From Verrucomicrobiales bacterium (lineage in GTDB: Bacteria > Verrucomicrobiota > Verrucomicrobiia > Limisphaerales > UBA9464): DNA of 38,451 bases. Below, piece by piece: positions 1 through 6,904 of this stretch. The stretch's first letter is position 1, and each line of letters starts with the position of its first letter. The notes below the pieces were generated by a model. The model searched no databases. It saw nothing but the letters and a program-made list of their open reading frames with translations, and was not told the DNA's origin. The translations under genes were made by a program, and so were the position numbers. Where the stretch lies: positions 1 to 38,451 of the forward strand of contig JAIXXC010000050.1 in the NCBI GenBank assembly GCA_027490985.1. Reading direction: 5' to 3'.

Positions 1-2
1 AG

Positions 3-1712
3 ACCTCGGGCGATTCGAGCGGGGGCCGTGTTGAGGCCGGGGTCGCTGCGCAGGTGGCGGAGGCCGATCGACTTTGGGCCCTGGGCGAGCTCCCGGCAGC
101 CTTTCAAACGATCAAGCAGGCGTTGGCGCTTCAACCCCACAGTGCGGAGGCGCTGCGGGTGCTGGGCAAGATCTTCGCCGCCGCCGGCCATGCCGAGGAG
201 GCCGATGCGGCCTACCGCGCCAGCCTCGAACTCGATCCCACCGGGGTCGGCACTTGGATGGGGCTGGGGCTGCTCTGTCGCGATCGGCGCCAGACAGGTG
301 AGGCTCGGCGCTGCTTTGAACAGGCGGTTTCGCTGCGCCCCAACGATCCCTTCTTGATCAGCAACCTCGCCGTGGTGCTGGGCGACTGCGGCCAGGTGTC
401 CGAGTCGATCTGCCAGTTCGAGCGGGCGTTGCGACTCCATCCGGCGGCGATGACGGCCCACAGCAATTTGTTGCTGACGCTCCATTATGCGCCGGAGGGC
501 ACTCCGGACCGGCTGAGGCTGGAGCATCAACAGTGGGCGGCGCGTCATGCGCCCGCGGTTCCGCACCGGCATGGCGCGGTGCAGAGCAGGCTGGGTGATG
601 GCGTGGGCGGGTCCGGGGCTGAGCGGGGTCGGCTGCGTGTGGGGTTTCTTTCGGGCGATTTTCGGCGGCACCCGGTGGGGCGGTTGGTGTCGGCTCTCTG
701 GCGGCAGTGGACCGCGGCCGAGGTGCGAGTCCATGCCTACGAAACCGGGGGGCTCGCCGACGAACTGACCGCCGAGCTTCGGGCGCGCGCCGATGTGTGG
801 CGCCGGATCGATGGGCTGAGCGACGAGGCCGCAGGCGATCAACTGGCCGCCGACCAGATCGACGTGCTCTTCGACCTCTCAGGCCACACCGCCGGTCACC
901 GCTTGGGGGTGCTTAATCATCGACCGGCCCCAGTGCAACTCACCTGGTTCGGATACCCCAATACCACGGGGCTTTCGACGGTCGATTACCGACTCACCGA
1001 TGCCGAGGCCGATCCCCCGGGGGTGGACGATCGCTACTCCGAACGGCTGATCCGACTGCCGCGGGTCGGGTGGATCCATCAACCCACCGAGCTCGACATG
1101 CCGGTGTTGCCGCGCCCGAGTGCCCGAGGCGAACGTTTCACCTGGGGGTGTTTGAACAATCCCGCCAAGGTGCATTCCGGGTGTCTGGAGGTTTGGGGAC
1201 GTATTCTGAGCGCGGTCCCCGATTCGCGGTTGCTGCTGTTGGCGCGCGAAGACGACGAGGCGCGGGCGAGGATCGGGGACGGTTTGCGGGCGGCCGGGGC
1301 CCGGCCTGATCAATGGGTGTTCGTGTCGCCCGGGTCGTCGCGCCAGTTTTGCGAATACCATCATCGGGTGGATGTGATGCTCGATCCGTTCCCCTACAAC
1401 GGCGCCGTGACCACGGCCGATGCTCTGTGGATGGGGGTGCCGGTCTTGGGGATTCGTGGCGACAGTTACCATTCCCGCCAGGGTTGGATGATCGCTCGGG
1501 CCATGGGGCTTGAGGGTTGGAGTTGTCCGTCGCCGGAGGCCCTGATCGCCCGGGCGGTGGAGTTGGCCCAGGCCCCCGATGCGATCCAATCGCTGAGCTC
1601 GACGCTGCGCCCCCGGTTGCAAGCCTCACCCCTCATGGACCACGCCGGGTTCGCCCGCACGTTGCTGGGAATCCTTCACTCGGTGGTGCCGACCTCCCAC
1701 CGCTGCGGGTAG
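3..1712 (+). CDS. TPR repeat protein with C-terminal GT41 (O-GlcNAc transferase/SPINDLY-like) domain, 5' truncated
   Basis: The reading frame is open from base 3 with no in-frame stop, so the gene begins outside the window; the GTG at 54 is only the first possible start inside it. The N-terminal third is TPR-like (alternating A-L-G and L-x-P helices such as 'ALALQPHSAEALRVLGKIF'). The C-terminal two thirds carry hallmarks of glycosyltransferase family 41: 'QLTWFGYPNTTG', a 'GCLNNPAKVH' stretch at the nucleotide-binding loop, and 'LDPFPYNGAVTTADALWMG' followed by 'GVPVLGIRGDSYHSRQG'. Family knowledge: such proteins transfer a sugar, typically from UDP-GlcNAc, to protein Ser/Thr. The acceptor here is unknown. 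No signal peptide can be judged because the start is missing. A second TPR-glycosyltransferase of another fold family follows at 2646 on the same strand after a degraded gap. The family assignment is firm; the substrate is not. Confidence 0.88.
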   Translation, partial: TSGDSSGGRVEAGVAAQVAEADRLWALGELPAAFQTIKQALALQPHSAEALRVLGKIFAAAGHAEEADAAYRASLELDPTGVGTWMGLGLLCRDRRQTGEARRCFEQAVSLRPNDPFLISNLAVVLGDCGQVSESICQFERALRLHPAAMTAHSNLLLTLHYAPEGTPDRLRLEHQQWAARHAPAVPHRHGAVQSRLGDGVGGSGAERGRLRVGFLSGDFRRHPVGRLVSALWRQWTAAEVRVHAYETGGLADELTAELRARADVWRRIDGLSDEAAGDQLAADQIDVLFDLSGHTAGHRLGVLNHRPAPVQLTWFGYPNTTGLSTVDYRLTDAEADPPGVDDRYSERLIRLPRVGWIHQPTELDMPVLPRPSARGERFTWGCLNNPAKVHSGCLEVWGRILSAVPDSRLLLLAREDDEARARIGDGLRAAGARPDQWVFVSPGSSRQFCEYHHRVDVMLDPFPYNGAVTTADALWMGVPVLGIRGDSYHSRQGWMIARAMGLEGWSCPSPEALIARAVELAQAPDAIQSLSSTLRPRLQASPLMDHAGFARTLLGILHSVVPTSHRCG

Positions 1713-1728
1713 CTCGGCAGCCTGCATT

Positions 1729-1884
1729 CGGTAGGGCGCTTTCTCCGAAAGCGCCGAGGTGGAGAGCGGCCGGCACGGAGATCGGAGCCCTACCGGGAGG
1801 GGCGGCCCCGCCGGGGCCGAATGAGATAGCCCTGGGCAACGCCCAGGGAAATGGGGTCCGAAAGGTTATAGCCCTGAAGGGGCT
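1729..1884. repeat. cluster of REP-like palindromes
   Basis: Several perfect inverted repeats sit in a row just after the glycosyltransferase gene. The outer arms CGGTAGGGC (1729-1737) and GCCCTACCG (1787-1795) enclose GGCGCTTTC-tcc-GAAAGCGCC (1735-1755). Then follow GGCCCC-gcc-GGGGCC (1804-1818), CCCTGGGC-aac-GCCCAGGG (1830-1848) and AGCCC-tgaag-GGGCT (1870-1884). None is followed by a T-run, so they do not look like intrinsic terminators. The density and symmetry resemble dispersed REP/MITE-like elements, which are common in large bacterial genomes. That they are repeated elsewhere in this genome is inference and cannot be checked from one window. Confidence 0.55.
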
Positions 1885-1977
1885 GGATGGCGTGGTTTCG
1901 GACGGCTCGGATGGCGCAGAGGTGACCTCCTTCGTGTGCCTGGACTCAAAGTGGCTGATTGGCGGTCTGGCGGTTGA

Positions 1978-2133
1978 TCGAACGTCCAACGAAGCCGCTT
2001 CAGTTGCCTGAGAGACTTGGAACGGTTGACCTCCAGCCTCAATACCCAAAAGTTCGGGGAGCTTGTGACCCGTCACGGTTTGTCCGATGCTTGGCAACGC
2101 TTTGGACGACAATTCCTGAGCGACGCCCCATGA
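1978..2133 (+). pseudogene. C-terminal remnant of an unknown protein
   Basis: A 51-codon frame with no start of its own ends at the TGA at 2131. Its residues read like a genuine protein tail ('LTSSLNTQKFGELVTRHGL', then 'DAWQRFGRQFLSDAP'), unlike the Arg/Pro-rich shadow frames typical of this DNA. Upstream it runs into a stop at 1975 and then into the palindrome cluster, so the 5' part of the gene is lost or shifted. The next small frame starts 4 bases after this stop (ATG at 2138), as in an operon, which suggests both are leftovers of one two-gene module. I do not recognise the family with certainty. Confidence 0.4.
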
Positions 2134-2137
2134 CCGA

Positions 2138-2335
2138 ATGACCTTCGATATACAGAGGATCCTCGAAAGCAAAAGAGAGTTTCGTCGCGGGCTGGCAGTA
2201 CTGCCCATCAGCGACAAGCTTCGGCTTTTGGATGCACTCCGTGAACGACAACTAACACTGGGCTCGGGAAGCTCGGTGCGACTTGCCGACGGTTCTCGGC
2301 CGGACCGATCACCCTCTGCTCCGACGCGGACTTGA
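2138..2335 (+). CDS. small conserved-type hypothetical protein, probably C-terminally degraded
   Basis: Of the 65 residues, the first 41 look like a real, helical, charged protein ('MTFDIQRILESKREFRRGL', then 'LRLLDALRERQLTL'). The last 24 are Ser/Arg/Pro-rich and look like read-through of non-coding sequence. I have the impression of similar short N-termini in verrucomicrobial hypothetical proteins, but cannot confirm it. It starts 4 bases after the stop of the remnant at 1978-2133, so the two were probably translated together once. No function can be assigned. It may be a truncated pseudogene or a short live gene. Confidence 0.4.
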   Translation: MTFDIQRILESKREFRRGLAVLPISDKLRLLDALRERQLTLGSGSSVRLADGSRPDRSPSAPTRT

Positions 2336-2645
2336 TGGATGGCTCTGAGGTTTCTTGAACCGGGGCCATCAGGGGACTGGGGTAAAGCCGAAACCGGCAG
2401 AAGCGAAGCGACCATCGGTCGAAGCCGGTTTCCGTGCGGGTGGGTCCCATGCCACGGTGGCCCATTTTGAGGTCAGTCGTCGGGCAGCAAAACAGGGTTC
2501 AAATTTGGGGCAGCCTCGGTGATGCTCCGGATCTGGGCGCCGTTCAGATTTGTATCCAAAGCTGATCCGAGTTGTCGAAGACCGTAGTGCGTCGGATCTG
2601 TTTGGACTTCACTTTTCAAGGATTGAAGGCCGCTTGTGAAATCTG
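2336..2645. other. intergenic stretch with a long hairpin and a possible minus-strand gene remnant
   Basis: About 310 bases lie upstream of the second TPR gene. A nested inverted repeat is present: GAAACCGGC (2390-2398) pairs with GCCGGTTTC (2424-2432), with GACC-atc-GGTC (2410-2420) inside. On the minus strand an open frame (2473-2691) overlaps the first 46 bases of the TPR gene. Its last 55 or so residues ('LKSEVQTDPTHYGLRQL', 'NGAQIRSITEAAPNLNPVL') are not Arg/Pro-rich and could be a decayed gene end. The stretch is less GC-rich than its surroundings. No promoter is convincing. Confidence 0.35.
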
Positions 2646-4118
2646 ATGACTCACGATCACTCACTCGAATTGCAAAACGCCGTGGCCGCATTTTCCGAGG
2701 GGCGCTATCCGGCTGCCGAGGCGATCTGCAGGCGGTGGATCGAATCGGGTGCGCGTCAGGCTCACGCGTGGTTCCTCTTGGGAATGGCGCTTACCCGCCA
2801 GGGTGCGCATGAGGAGGCGTTTCGGTGCCTGCAACAGGCCCTCCAGATCGATCCCCGATCCGCCGAAACCCTCAATGCGCTGGGCACTGTTTCCAATGCG
2901 CTGGGTCGCGATCCCCGAGAGGCCGAGCCGTTCTTTGTGGGTGCACTCAAACTCAACGCCCGCTGCCCCGATGCCCACTACAACATGGGGGTCACTCTCC
3001 AGAAACGGCGGCAGTACGAGGCGGCCGCCACCTGGTATGAACGCGCATTGGTGGTCCGCCCCGACGACTGCGAGGCCATGTCCAATTTGGCCATCGTCTA
3101 CAAGTATCTGAGTCGACACTCCGAGGGGTTGGCGGTGATCGATCGGGCCTTGACCGTGAGCCCCCAACACCCGTTGGCCCACTGGAACCGAGCCCTCTTG
3201 TTGCTGAGCCTGGGAGAGTTTCGTGAAGGCTTCGGCGAATATGAATGGCGATGGAAGGGCGGGGCGGGGCCGCAGTTCATTCCCCGGTCGTTCAGCCAAC
3301 CCCGCTGGAACGGGGAACACCGGCCCGGCGAGACGCTGTTCGTGCACAATGAACAAGGCTTTGGCGATTTCATCCAGTGTGCGCGGTTCTTCCCCATGGC
3401 GCGGCAGCGGGTGGGGCGGATCGTGGTCGAGTGTCCGACGGCCTTGCTGCCCTTGATGTCGCAAAGCGGTCTGGCCGATGAGTGGGTCGCCCCGTCGGAG
3501 ACTCCCAAGGCTTTCGATGCCTTCATCCCTCTGATGAGCCTGCCGCAGGCGCTGGGTGTCTCGCTCGAGATGCTTCCGGGTTTGATTCCGTATCTGAAGG
3601 TCGAGCCTCGCTCCCAGAGGTGGTCCTTGGCGTCGGGTGGGTTGAAGGTGGGTTTGGCGTGGTCGGGCAACCCCACGCATGACGATGATCCGTTGCGGTC
3701 CATCGACCCGGAACTGTTGGGTGACCTGATTTCCACAGAGGGCATCGAGTTCCATAGCCTTCAGGTCCCGATTCGGCCCGAGCATCGGGCCAGCGTGGCC
3801 CGATGGCCGCGATGGGTGGACCAGACCTCTGCGATGACCGATTTCAGGGTGACGGCCGAATACATCGATGGGTTGGACTTGGTGATCGCGGTGGATACCG
3901 GCGTGGCGCACCTCGCGGGGGCCATGGGCAAACCGGTCTGGTTGTTGGTCCAGGATTCTCCGGATTGGCGCTGGCTGCGCCACCGAACCGACTCGCCGTG
4001 GTATCCGACGCTCCGGTTGTTTCGGCAACCTCATCGCGGCGACTGGCGTTCCGTGCTCGATGAGGTCGTCGTCGAACTGCGCCGGGTGATACGCGACCGA
4101 CGATTGACTCCGTCGTGA
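2646..4118 (+). CDS. TPR repeat protein with C-terminal glycosyltransferase family 9-like domain
   Basis: The protein has 490 residues. About five to six TPR units fill roughly residues 5-215 ('AHAWFLLGMALTRQGAHEEA', 'DAHYNMGVTLQKRRQYEAA', 'EAMSNLAIVYKYLSRHSEG'). The C-terminal half resembles the heptosyltransferase-like (GT9) fold found in many TPR proteins: 'KVGLAWSGNPTHDDDPLRS' at the start of the nucleotide-binding half and 'IAVDTGVAHLAGAMGKPVW' near the end, followed by 'DWRWLRHRTDSPWYPTLRL'. A role in glycosylating a surface polymer or protein is plausible, but the donor and acceptor are unknown. The ATG at 2646 is supported because TPR sequence begins within a few residues of it. No signal peptide is seen, so it is likely cytoplasmic. 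The stop codon lies inside the palindrome that precedes the toxin-antitoxin pair. Confidence 0.85.
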   Translation: MTHDHSLELQNAVAAFSEGRYPAAEAICRRWIESGARQAHAWFLLGMALTRQGAHEEAFRCLQQALQIDPRSAETLNALGTVSNALGRDPREAEPFFVGALKLNARCPDAHYNMGVTLQKRRQYEAAATWYERALVVRPDDCEAMSNLAIVYKYLSRHSEGLAVIDRALTVSPQHPLAHWNRALLLLSLGEFREGFGEYEWRWKGGAGPQFIPRSFSQPRWNGEHRPGETLFVHNEQGFGDFIQCARFFPMARQRVGRIVVECPTALLPLMSQSGLADEWVAPSETPKAFDAFIPLMSLPQALGVSLEMLPGLIPYLKVEPRSQRWSLASGGLKVGLAWSGNPTHDDDPLRSIDPELLGDLISTEGIEFHSLQVPIRPEHRASVARWPRWVDQTSAMTDFRVTAEYIDGLDLVIAVDTGVAHLAGAMGKPVWLLVQDSPDWRWLRHRTDSPWYPTLRLFRQPHRGDWRSVLDEVVVELRRVIRDRRLTPS

Positions 4119-4130
4119 AACATGTTTCAC
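4115..4130. promoter_or_regulatory. perfect 16-bp palindrome before the toxin-antitoxin pair
   Basis: GTGAAACATGTTTCAC is an uninterrupted palindrome. It covers the stop codon of the TPR gene (TGA at 4116) and ends 7 bases before the antitoxin ATG at 4138. Phd-type antitoxins usually bind palindromes at their own promoter, so an autoregulatory operator is the simplest reading (inference). The two halves, GTGAAACA and TGTTTCAC, are exactly the half-sites of the ParB-binding parS consensus TGTTTCACGTGAAACA but in swapped order. Confidence 0.5.
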
Positions 4131-4137
4131 TCGACTC

Positions 4138-4419
4138 ATGGAGACCGTGACCATCCGCGACTTGCGTCAGAACTGGCCCGATGTCGAAAAGCGGCTTGCG
4201 AGGGAGGGGGAACTCACCGTGACGCGCGATGGTGCGGCCGTGGCGTTGCTGTCACCACCGCGGCCCGCCAAGGTCAAGAAAGCGGCAAAGCGCTTCGATC
4301 CAGCGCGGCACGCCGCGTTGATCCGGAAGATATGGAGCGACAAGAAGCCCCCCTTCACAACCGATCAGAAGTTGGTGGGTGAGCGGGAAGAGCGCGTCTT
4401 TGGCCTCCATTTCCGATGA
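4138..4419 (+). CDS. Phd/YefM-family antitoxin
   Basis: The protein has 93 residues. The N-terminus 'METVTIRDLRQNWPDVEKRL' followed by 'GELTVTRDGAAVALLSPP' is the typical Phd/YefM DNA-binding fold: a short strand, a helix with the R-x-x-L-R-x-N pattern, then the 'TRxGxxVAxL' strand pair. The basic C-terminal half (rich in Lys, then 'FDPARHAALIRKIW') would be the flexible part that wraps the toxin. Its stop overlaps the toxin start by 4 bases (ATGA at 4416-4419), the usual translational coupling of type II toxin-antitoxin operons. It should neutralise the PIN-domain RNase encoded next and repress the operon, possibly through the palindrome at 4115-4130. Confidence 0.85.
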   Translation: METVTIRDLRQNWPDVEKRLAREGELTVTRDGAAVALLSPPRPAKVKKAAKRFDPARHAALIRKIWSDKKPPFTTDQKLVGEREERVFGLHFR

Positions 4420-4844
4420 GTCTCTACCTCGATACGAGTTGCCTTTGGAAGCTGTTGGTGGATGAACCCGAGTCTGCCCGGGTTCGGGAAATCGTCGGGA
4501 AAGCACCCAAGGTGGTGATCTCTTCCTACACGGAGTTCGAAGCCGCTCAGGTCTTGATGTCGCTTCGTTTGGGGGGCTGCATCACAGCGCGACGTGAGGC
4601 GCGGATCGGTAAACTGATGGCCGAATTCCGAGGCATGGAGCCATTTCAACACCGTGGCCTTCCGTATGATCTGTCCATGATCGCTCGCCAGCAGGTCATC
4701 CGGTCTTCCATCTACTGCCGCACGGCGGATCGGCTCCATCTGGCCGCCATCGAAGCGCTGGGCCTCAACCGGTTGCTCACCAACGACGAGCAACAGGCCG
4801 CTGCCGCCCGCGCTCTGGGCTACCGAGTGGTATTGCCACGCTGA
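4416..4844 (+). CDS. vapC: PIN-domain ribonuclease toxin (VapC-like)
   Basis: The protein has 142 residues, the usual VapC length. The PIN fold is recognisable from 'MSLYLDTSCLWKLLVDE' with the first metal-binding Asp at residue 6, an acidic residue in helix 3 (Glu40 or Glu42 in 'SSYTEFEAAQ'), Asp105 in 'RTADRLHLAA' and Asp124 in 'LLTNDEQQAAAARALG'. All four acidic positions of the Mg-dependent RNase site are therefore present and the enzyme should be active. Known VapC toxins cleave tRNA or rRNA; this target cannot be predicted. It pairs with the overlapping Phd-type antitoxin. The next gene is convergent, starting its 3' end 43 bases downstream. Confidence 0.88.
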   Translation: MSLYLDTSCLWKLLVDEPESARVREIVGKAPKVVISSYTEFEAAQVLMSLRLGGCITARREARIGKLMAEFRGMEPFQHRGLPYDLSMIARQQVIRSSIYCRTADRLHLAAIEALGLNRLLTNDEQQAAAARALGYRVVLPR

Positions 4845-4887
4845 ATCAACATTCGCGTTACGACCGCCCCGTGGCCGTTGATGAGGT

Positions 4888-5820
4888 TCAGGCCTGGGTC
4901 AGGAAATCCTGATAGGCGCCGCGGATGCCGTCTTCGAGGGTGACTTTGGGCGACCATCCGAGGGCCTTGAGCCGGGAGCTGTCCATCAGCTTGCGCGGGG
5001 TGCCGTCGGGTTGGGCGGGGTCCCAGTGGATCGTGCCGGCGTATCCGATGAGCCGCGCCACCGTGGTGGCCAACTCGCCGATGGTCAGTTCCTGGCCGGA
5101 TCCGACGTTGATGAACTCTTCGGCCGAGTAGTGCTCCATGAGGAACACCAGGGCATCGCCCAGGTCGTCGGAATGCAGGAACTCGCGCAGCGGGGCCCCC
5201 GTACCCCAGCAGGTGACCGACGGCGCGCCCGCGACCTTGGCCTCATGGAAGCGACGGATCAGCGCCGGCAGCACGTGCGAACCGAGCGGGTCGTAGTTGT
5301 CGCCGGGGCCGTACAAATTGGTCGGCATGGCCGCGATGAAATCGCAGCCGTACTGCCGGCGGTAGGCCTGACAGAGCTTGATGCCCGCGATCTTGGCGAT
5401 GGCGTACCACTGGTTGGTGGGCTCCAACGGCCCCGAGAGCAGGTATTCCTCCTTGAGGGGCTGGGGCGCCAGTCGCGGGTAGATGCAGGAGCTGCCCAGG
5501 AAGAGGAGCTTTTTGACGCCGTGCCGACGGGCGGCATCGATGACGTGGTTCTGGATGGCCAGATTCTTGAAGAGGAACTCGCCCGGGAAATCGTTGTTGG
5601 CCTTGATGCCGCCCACCTTGGCCGCCGCGAGGAAGACGTATTCGGGACGCTCCGACGTGAAGAATTCGTCGACGGCCCGGCAATCGCACAGGTCCAAGTC
5701 GCGGGAACGCCGGCCGATCAGGTTCCGGTAGCCCCGCCGCTGCAGGCTGCGCCAGATGGCGCTCCCGGCCAAACCATGGTGGCCGGCGACGTAGATCTTG
5801 GAATCGAGGGTCGGTGACAT
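4888..5820 (-). CDS. fcl: GDP-L-fucose synthase
   Basis: Converts GDP-4-keto-6-deoxy-mannose to GDP-L-fucose (epimerase and NADPH-dependent reductase) in the cytoplasm. Counting from the ATG at 5820 (310 residues), the Rossmann motif is '[14 protein letters not shown]' (Gly13, 16, 19), followed by the family stretch '[13 protein letters not shown]'. Catalytic residues match the family: Ser110, Cys112 in 'FLGSSCIYP', Tyr139 and Lys143 in '[11 protein letters not shown]', and His182 in '[16 protein letters not shown]'. '[16 protein letters not shown]' is also typical. The frame is open 20 codons further upstream, but homology begins with the ATG at 5820, so that start is chosen. The partner GDP-mannose 4,6-dehydratase gene is not in the window. 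With the TPR-glycosyltransferases nearby it may serve surface glycan synthesis (inference). Confidence 0.93.
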   Translation of the reverse strand: MSPTLDSKIYVAGHHGLAGSAIWRSLQRRGYRNLIGRRSRDLDLCDCRAVDEFFTSERPEYVFLAAAKVGGIKANNDFPGEFLFKNLAIQNHVIDAARRHGVKKLLFLGSSCIYPRLAPQPLKEEYLLSGPLEPTNQWYAIAKIAGIKLCQAYRRQYGCDFIAAMPTNLYGPGDNYDPLGSHVLPALIRRFHEAKVAGAPSVTCWGTGAPLREFLHSDDLGDALVFLMEHYSAEEFINVGSGQELTIGELATTVARLIGYAGTIHWDPAQPDGTPRKLMDSSRLKALGWSPKVTLEDGIRGAYQDFLTQA

Positions 5821-5970
5821 GCGGTGCGCGATGTCAAATTGCCTGAGTGGGCGAGGCTCTGGCAATGGTTCAAGCGCCATCGTTCAAACGGCGACGGGTC
5901 CCTGCCTGGGCTGCGGATCCGGGGCGTCCCTCGCTTCCCAATGGGATCGATCCGACGTAGGCTCAAGGCC

Positions 5971-6234
5971 ATGACTCGGCAGAAGGTGTTGGACCTCTAC
6001 TTCATGGATGCGCGCTGCAAGCTCATCGAGCTCGCGGCGTTCTTGGATCGCGTGGATCGGGCCGAGGGGCCGGCCGACTTCCGTCTGGAGGCCTTTCGTC
6101 AGGCGATGCGCCACCTGGGTGACGGAGATTCGGGTCGGGCCGAGGCGGTGCTCCGCTCTCTCAGCGATCCGACGGCCGAGCCCATCGCCCAAGCCCCCGG
6201 CAAGGGCGCTGTCGGAGCCTGGCCGGGTCGATGA
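5971..6234 (+). CDS. small conserved hypothetical protein
   Basis: The protein has 87 residues from the ATG at 5971, which follows an AAGG-like ribosome-binding stretch. The sequence is coherent, acidic and helical ('VLDLYFMDARCKLIELAAFL', 'FRLEAFRQAMRHLGDG') and ends with a short tail containing 'KGAVGAW'. The upstream in-frame extension (to 5824) is basic, Pro/Arg-rich and overlaps the fucose synthase start region, so it was not included. It reads like a conserved uncharacterised family, with no signal peptide, membrane segment or known motif. No function is assigned. It sits alone on the plus strand between two minus-strand units. Confidence 0.6.
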   Translation: MTRQKVLDLYFMDARCKLIELAAFLDRVDRAEGPADFRLEAFRQAMRHLGDGDSGRAEAVLRSLSDPTAEPIAQAPGKGAVGAWPGR

Positions 6235-6322
6235 CCCGCGCGGGATGAATTCGGTGCGAATCGGGTCGCGGGAGTGATGTAGCGACCTCGCCAACTGATT
6301 CCCCCAGGGCCCTCAGAAGCGC

Positions 6323-6904
6323 TCAGGGAGCACAGGCGATGACTCCGGGCGTGGAGTAGAGGTAGCGGCCCTCTCCGAGCGGGTGGCGTGCGATCACGGT
6401 GACCCGGTCGCTCTTGGGCTTGAAGGCCCCCCAGCGCAAGGTCAGTTGATAGCCGGTGCCCACCATGGCTTGAGTCTCGAAGCCTTTGAGCTCCTTCGCG
6501 GTAAAAGTCCAGATGTGTGCCGGCTTGGGGAGGGGATTGCTGGTGCCGTTGAGCAATCCGTCGAAGAGCACGATCTCGATCTCACCACTGCGGATGGGCG
6601 CAGGCTTGGTGGCGTTGCCCACATTGGCGAAGAGTTTGACCGCCACCCCGTCGGGCCCGGGAGCCCCGTCCAGATTCAGGGCCACGGGCATCGTGAGCAG
6701 GTGCAGCTCGAGGATGCCCGAGGGACGCTGGGATTTCTTCTGGGCGACGCCCGCGACGGAGCTCCCCGTGCCCGAGGGCCCCGTCGCGCAACCGGCGCCC
6801 AGGCCCCAGATCAGGAGCCAGAGCACGGCCAAGGCCGAGCCCTGCCGAGGCCCGGGGGCAGCGCCGTGGGACCGGGATCGGTTGAGAGAGGGGGGCAGGG
6901 GCAT
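6323..6904 (-). CDS. secretin-linked lipoprotein of unknown function
   Basis: The protein has 193 residues from the ATG at 6904, whose A is shared with the TGA stop of the giant secretin gene (TGATG), so translation is probably coupled. A GTG one codon upstream is an alternative. A basic N-terminus is followed by a hydrophobic stretch ending in 'LLIWGLGAGCATG', with Cys39 as the likely lipidated residue. The lipobox is slightly atypical because Gly rather than Leu lies at -3. The mature part is rich in short beta-type stretches ('GPDGVAVKLFANVGN', 'GYQLTLRWGAF'), suggesting a beta-sandwich. Co-translation with the secretin suggests an accessory or pilotin-like role in its outer-membrane assembly. 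That is inference, and the sequence does not look like GspS. Confidence 0.7.
   Translation of the reverse strand: MPLPPSLNRSRSHGAAPGPRQGSALAVLWLLIWGLGAGCATGPSGTGSSVAGVAQKKSQRPSGILELHLLTMPVALNLDGAPGPDGVAVKLFANVGNATKPAPIRSGEIEIVLFDGLLNGTSNPLPKPAHIWTFTAKELKGFETQAMVGTGYQLTLRWGAFKPKSDRVTVIARHPLGEGRYLYSTPGVIACAP

Noticed and set aside
1633-2415. 260-codon minus-strand frame over the palindrome cluster
   Set aside because: The translation is Ser/Pro/Arg-rich read-through of hairpin DNA. The plus-strand fragments at 1978-2335 look more protein-like.
4115-4130. Reading the palindrome as a true parS site
   Set aside because: The half-sites are in swapped order relative to the ParB consensus, and there is no parA/parB gene or cluster of sites nearby.
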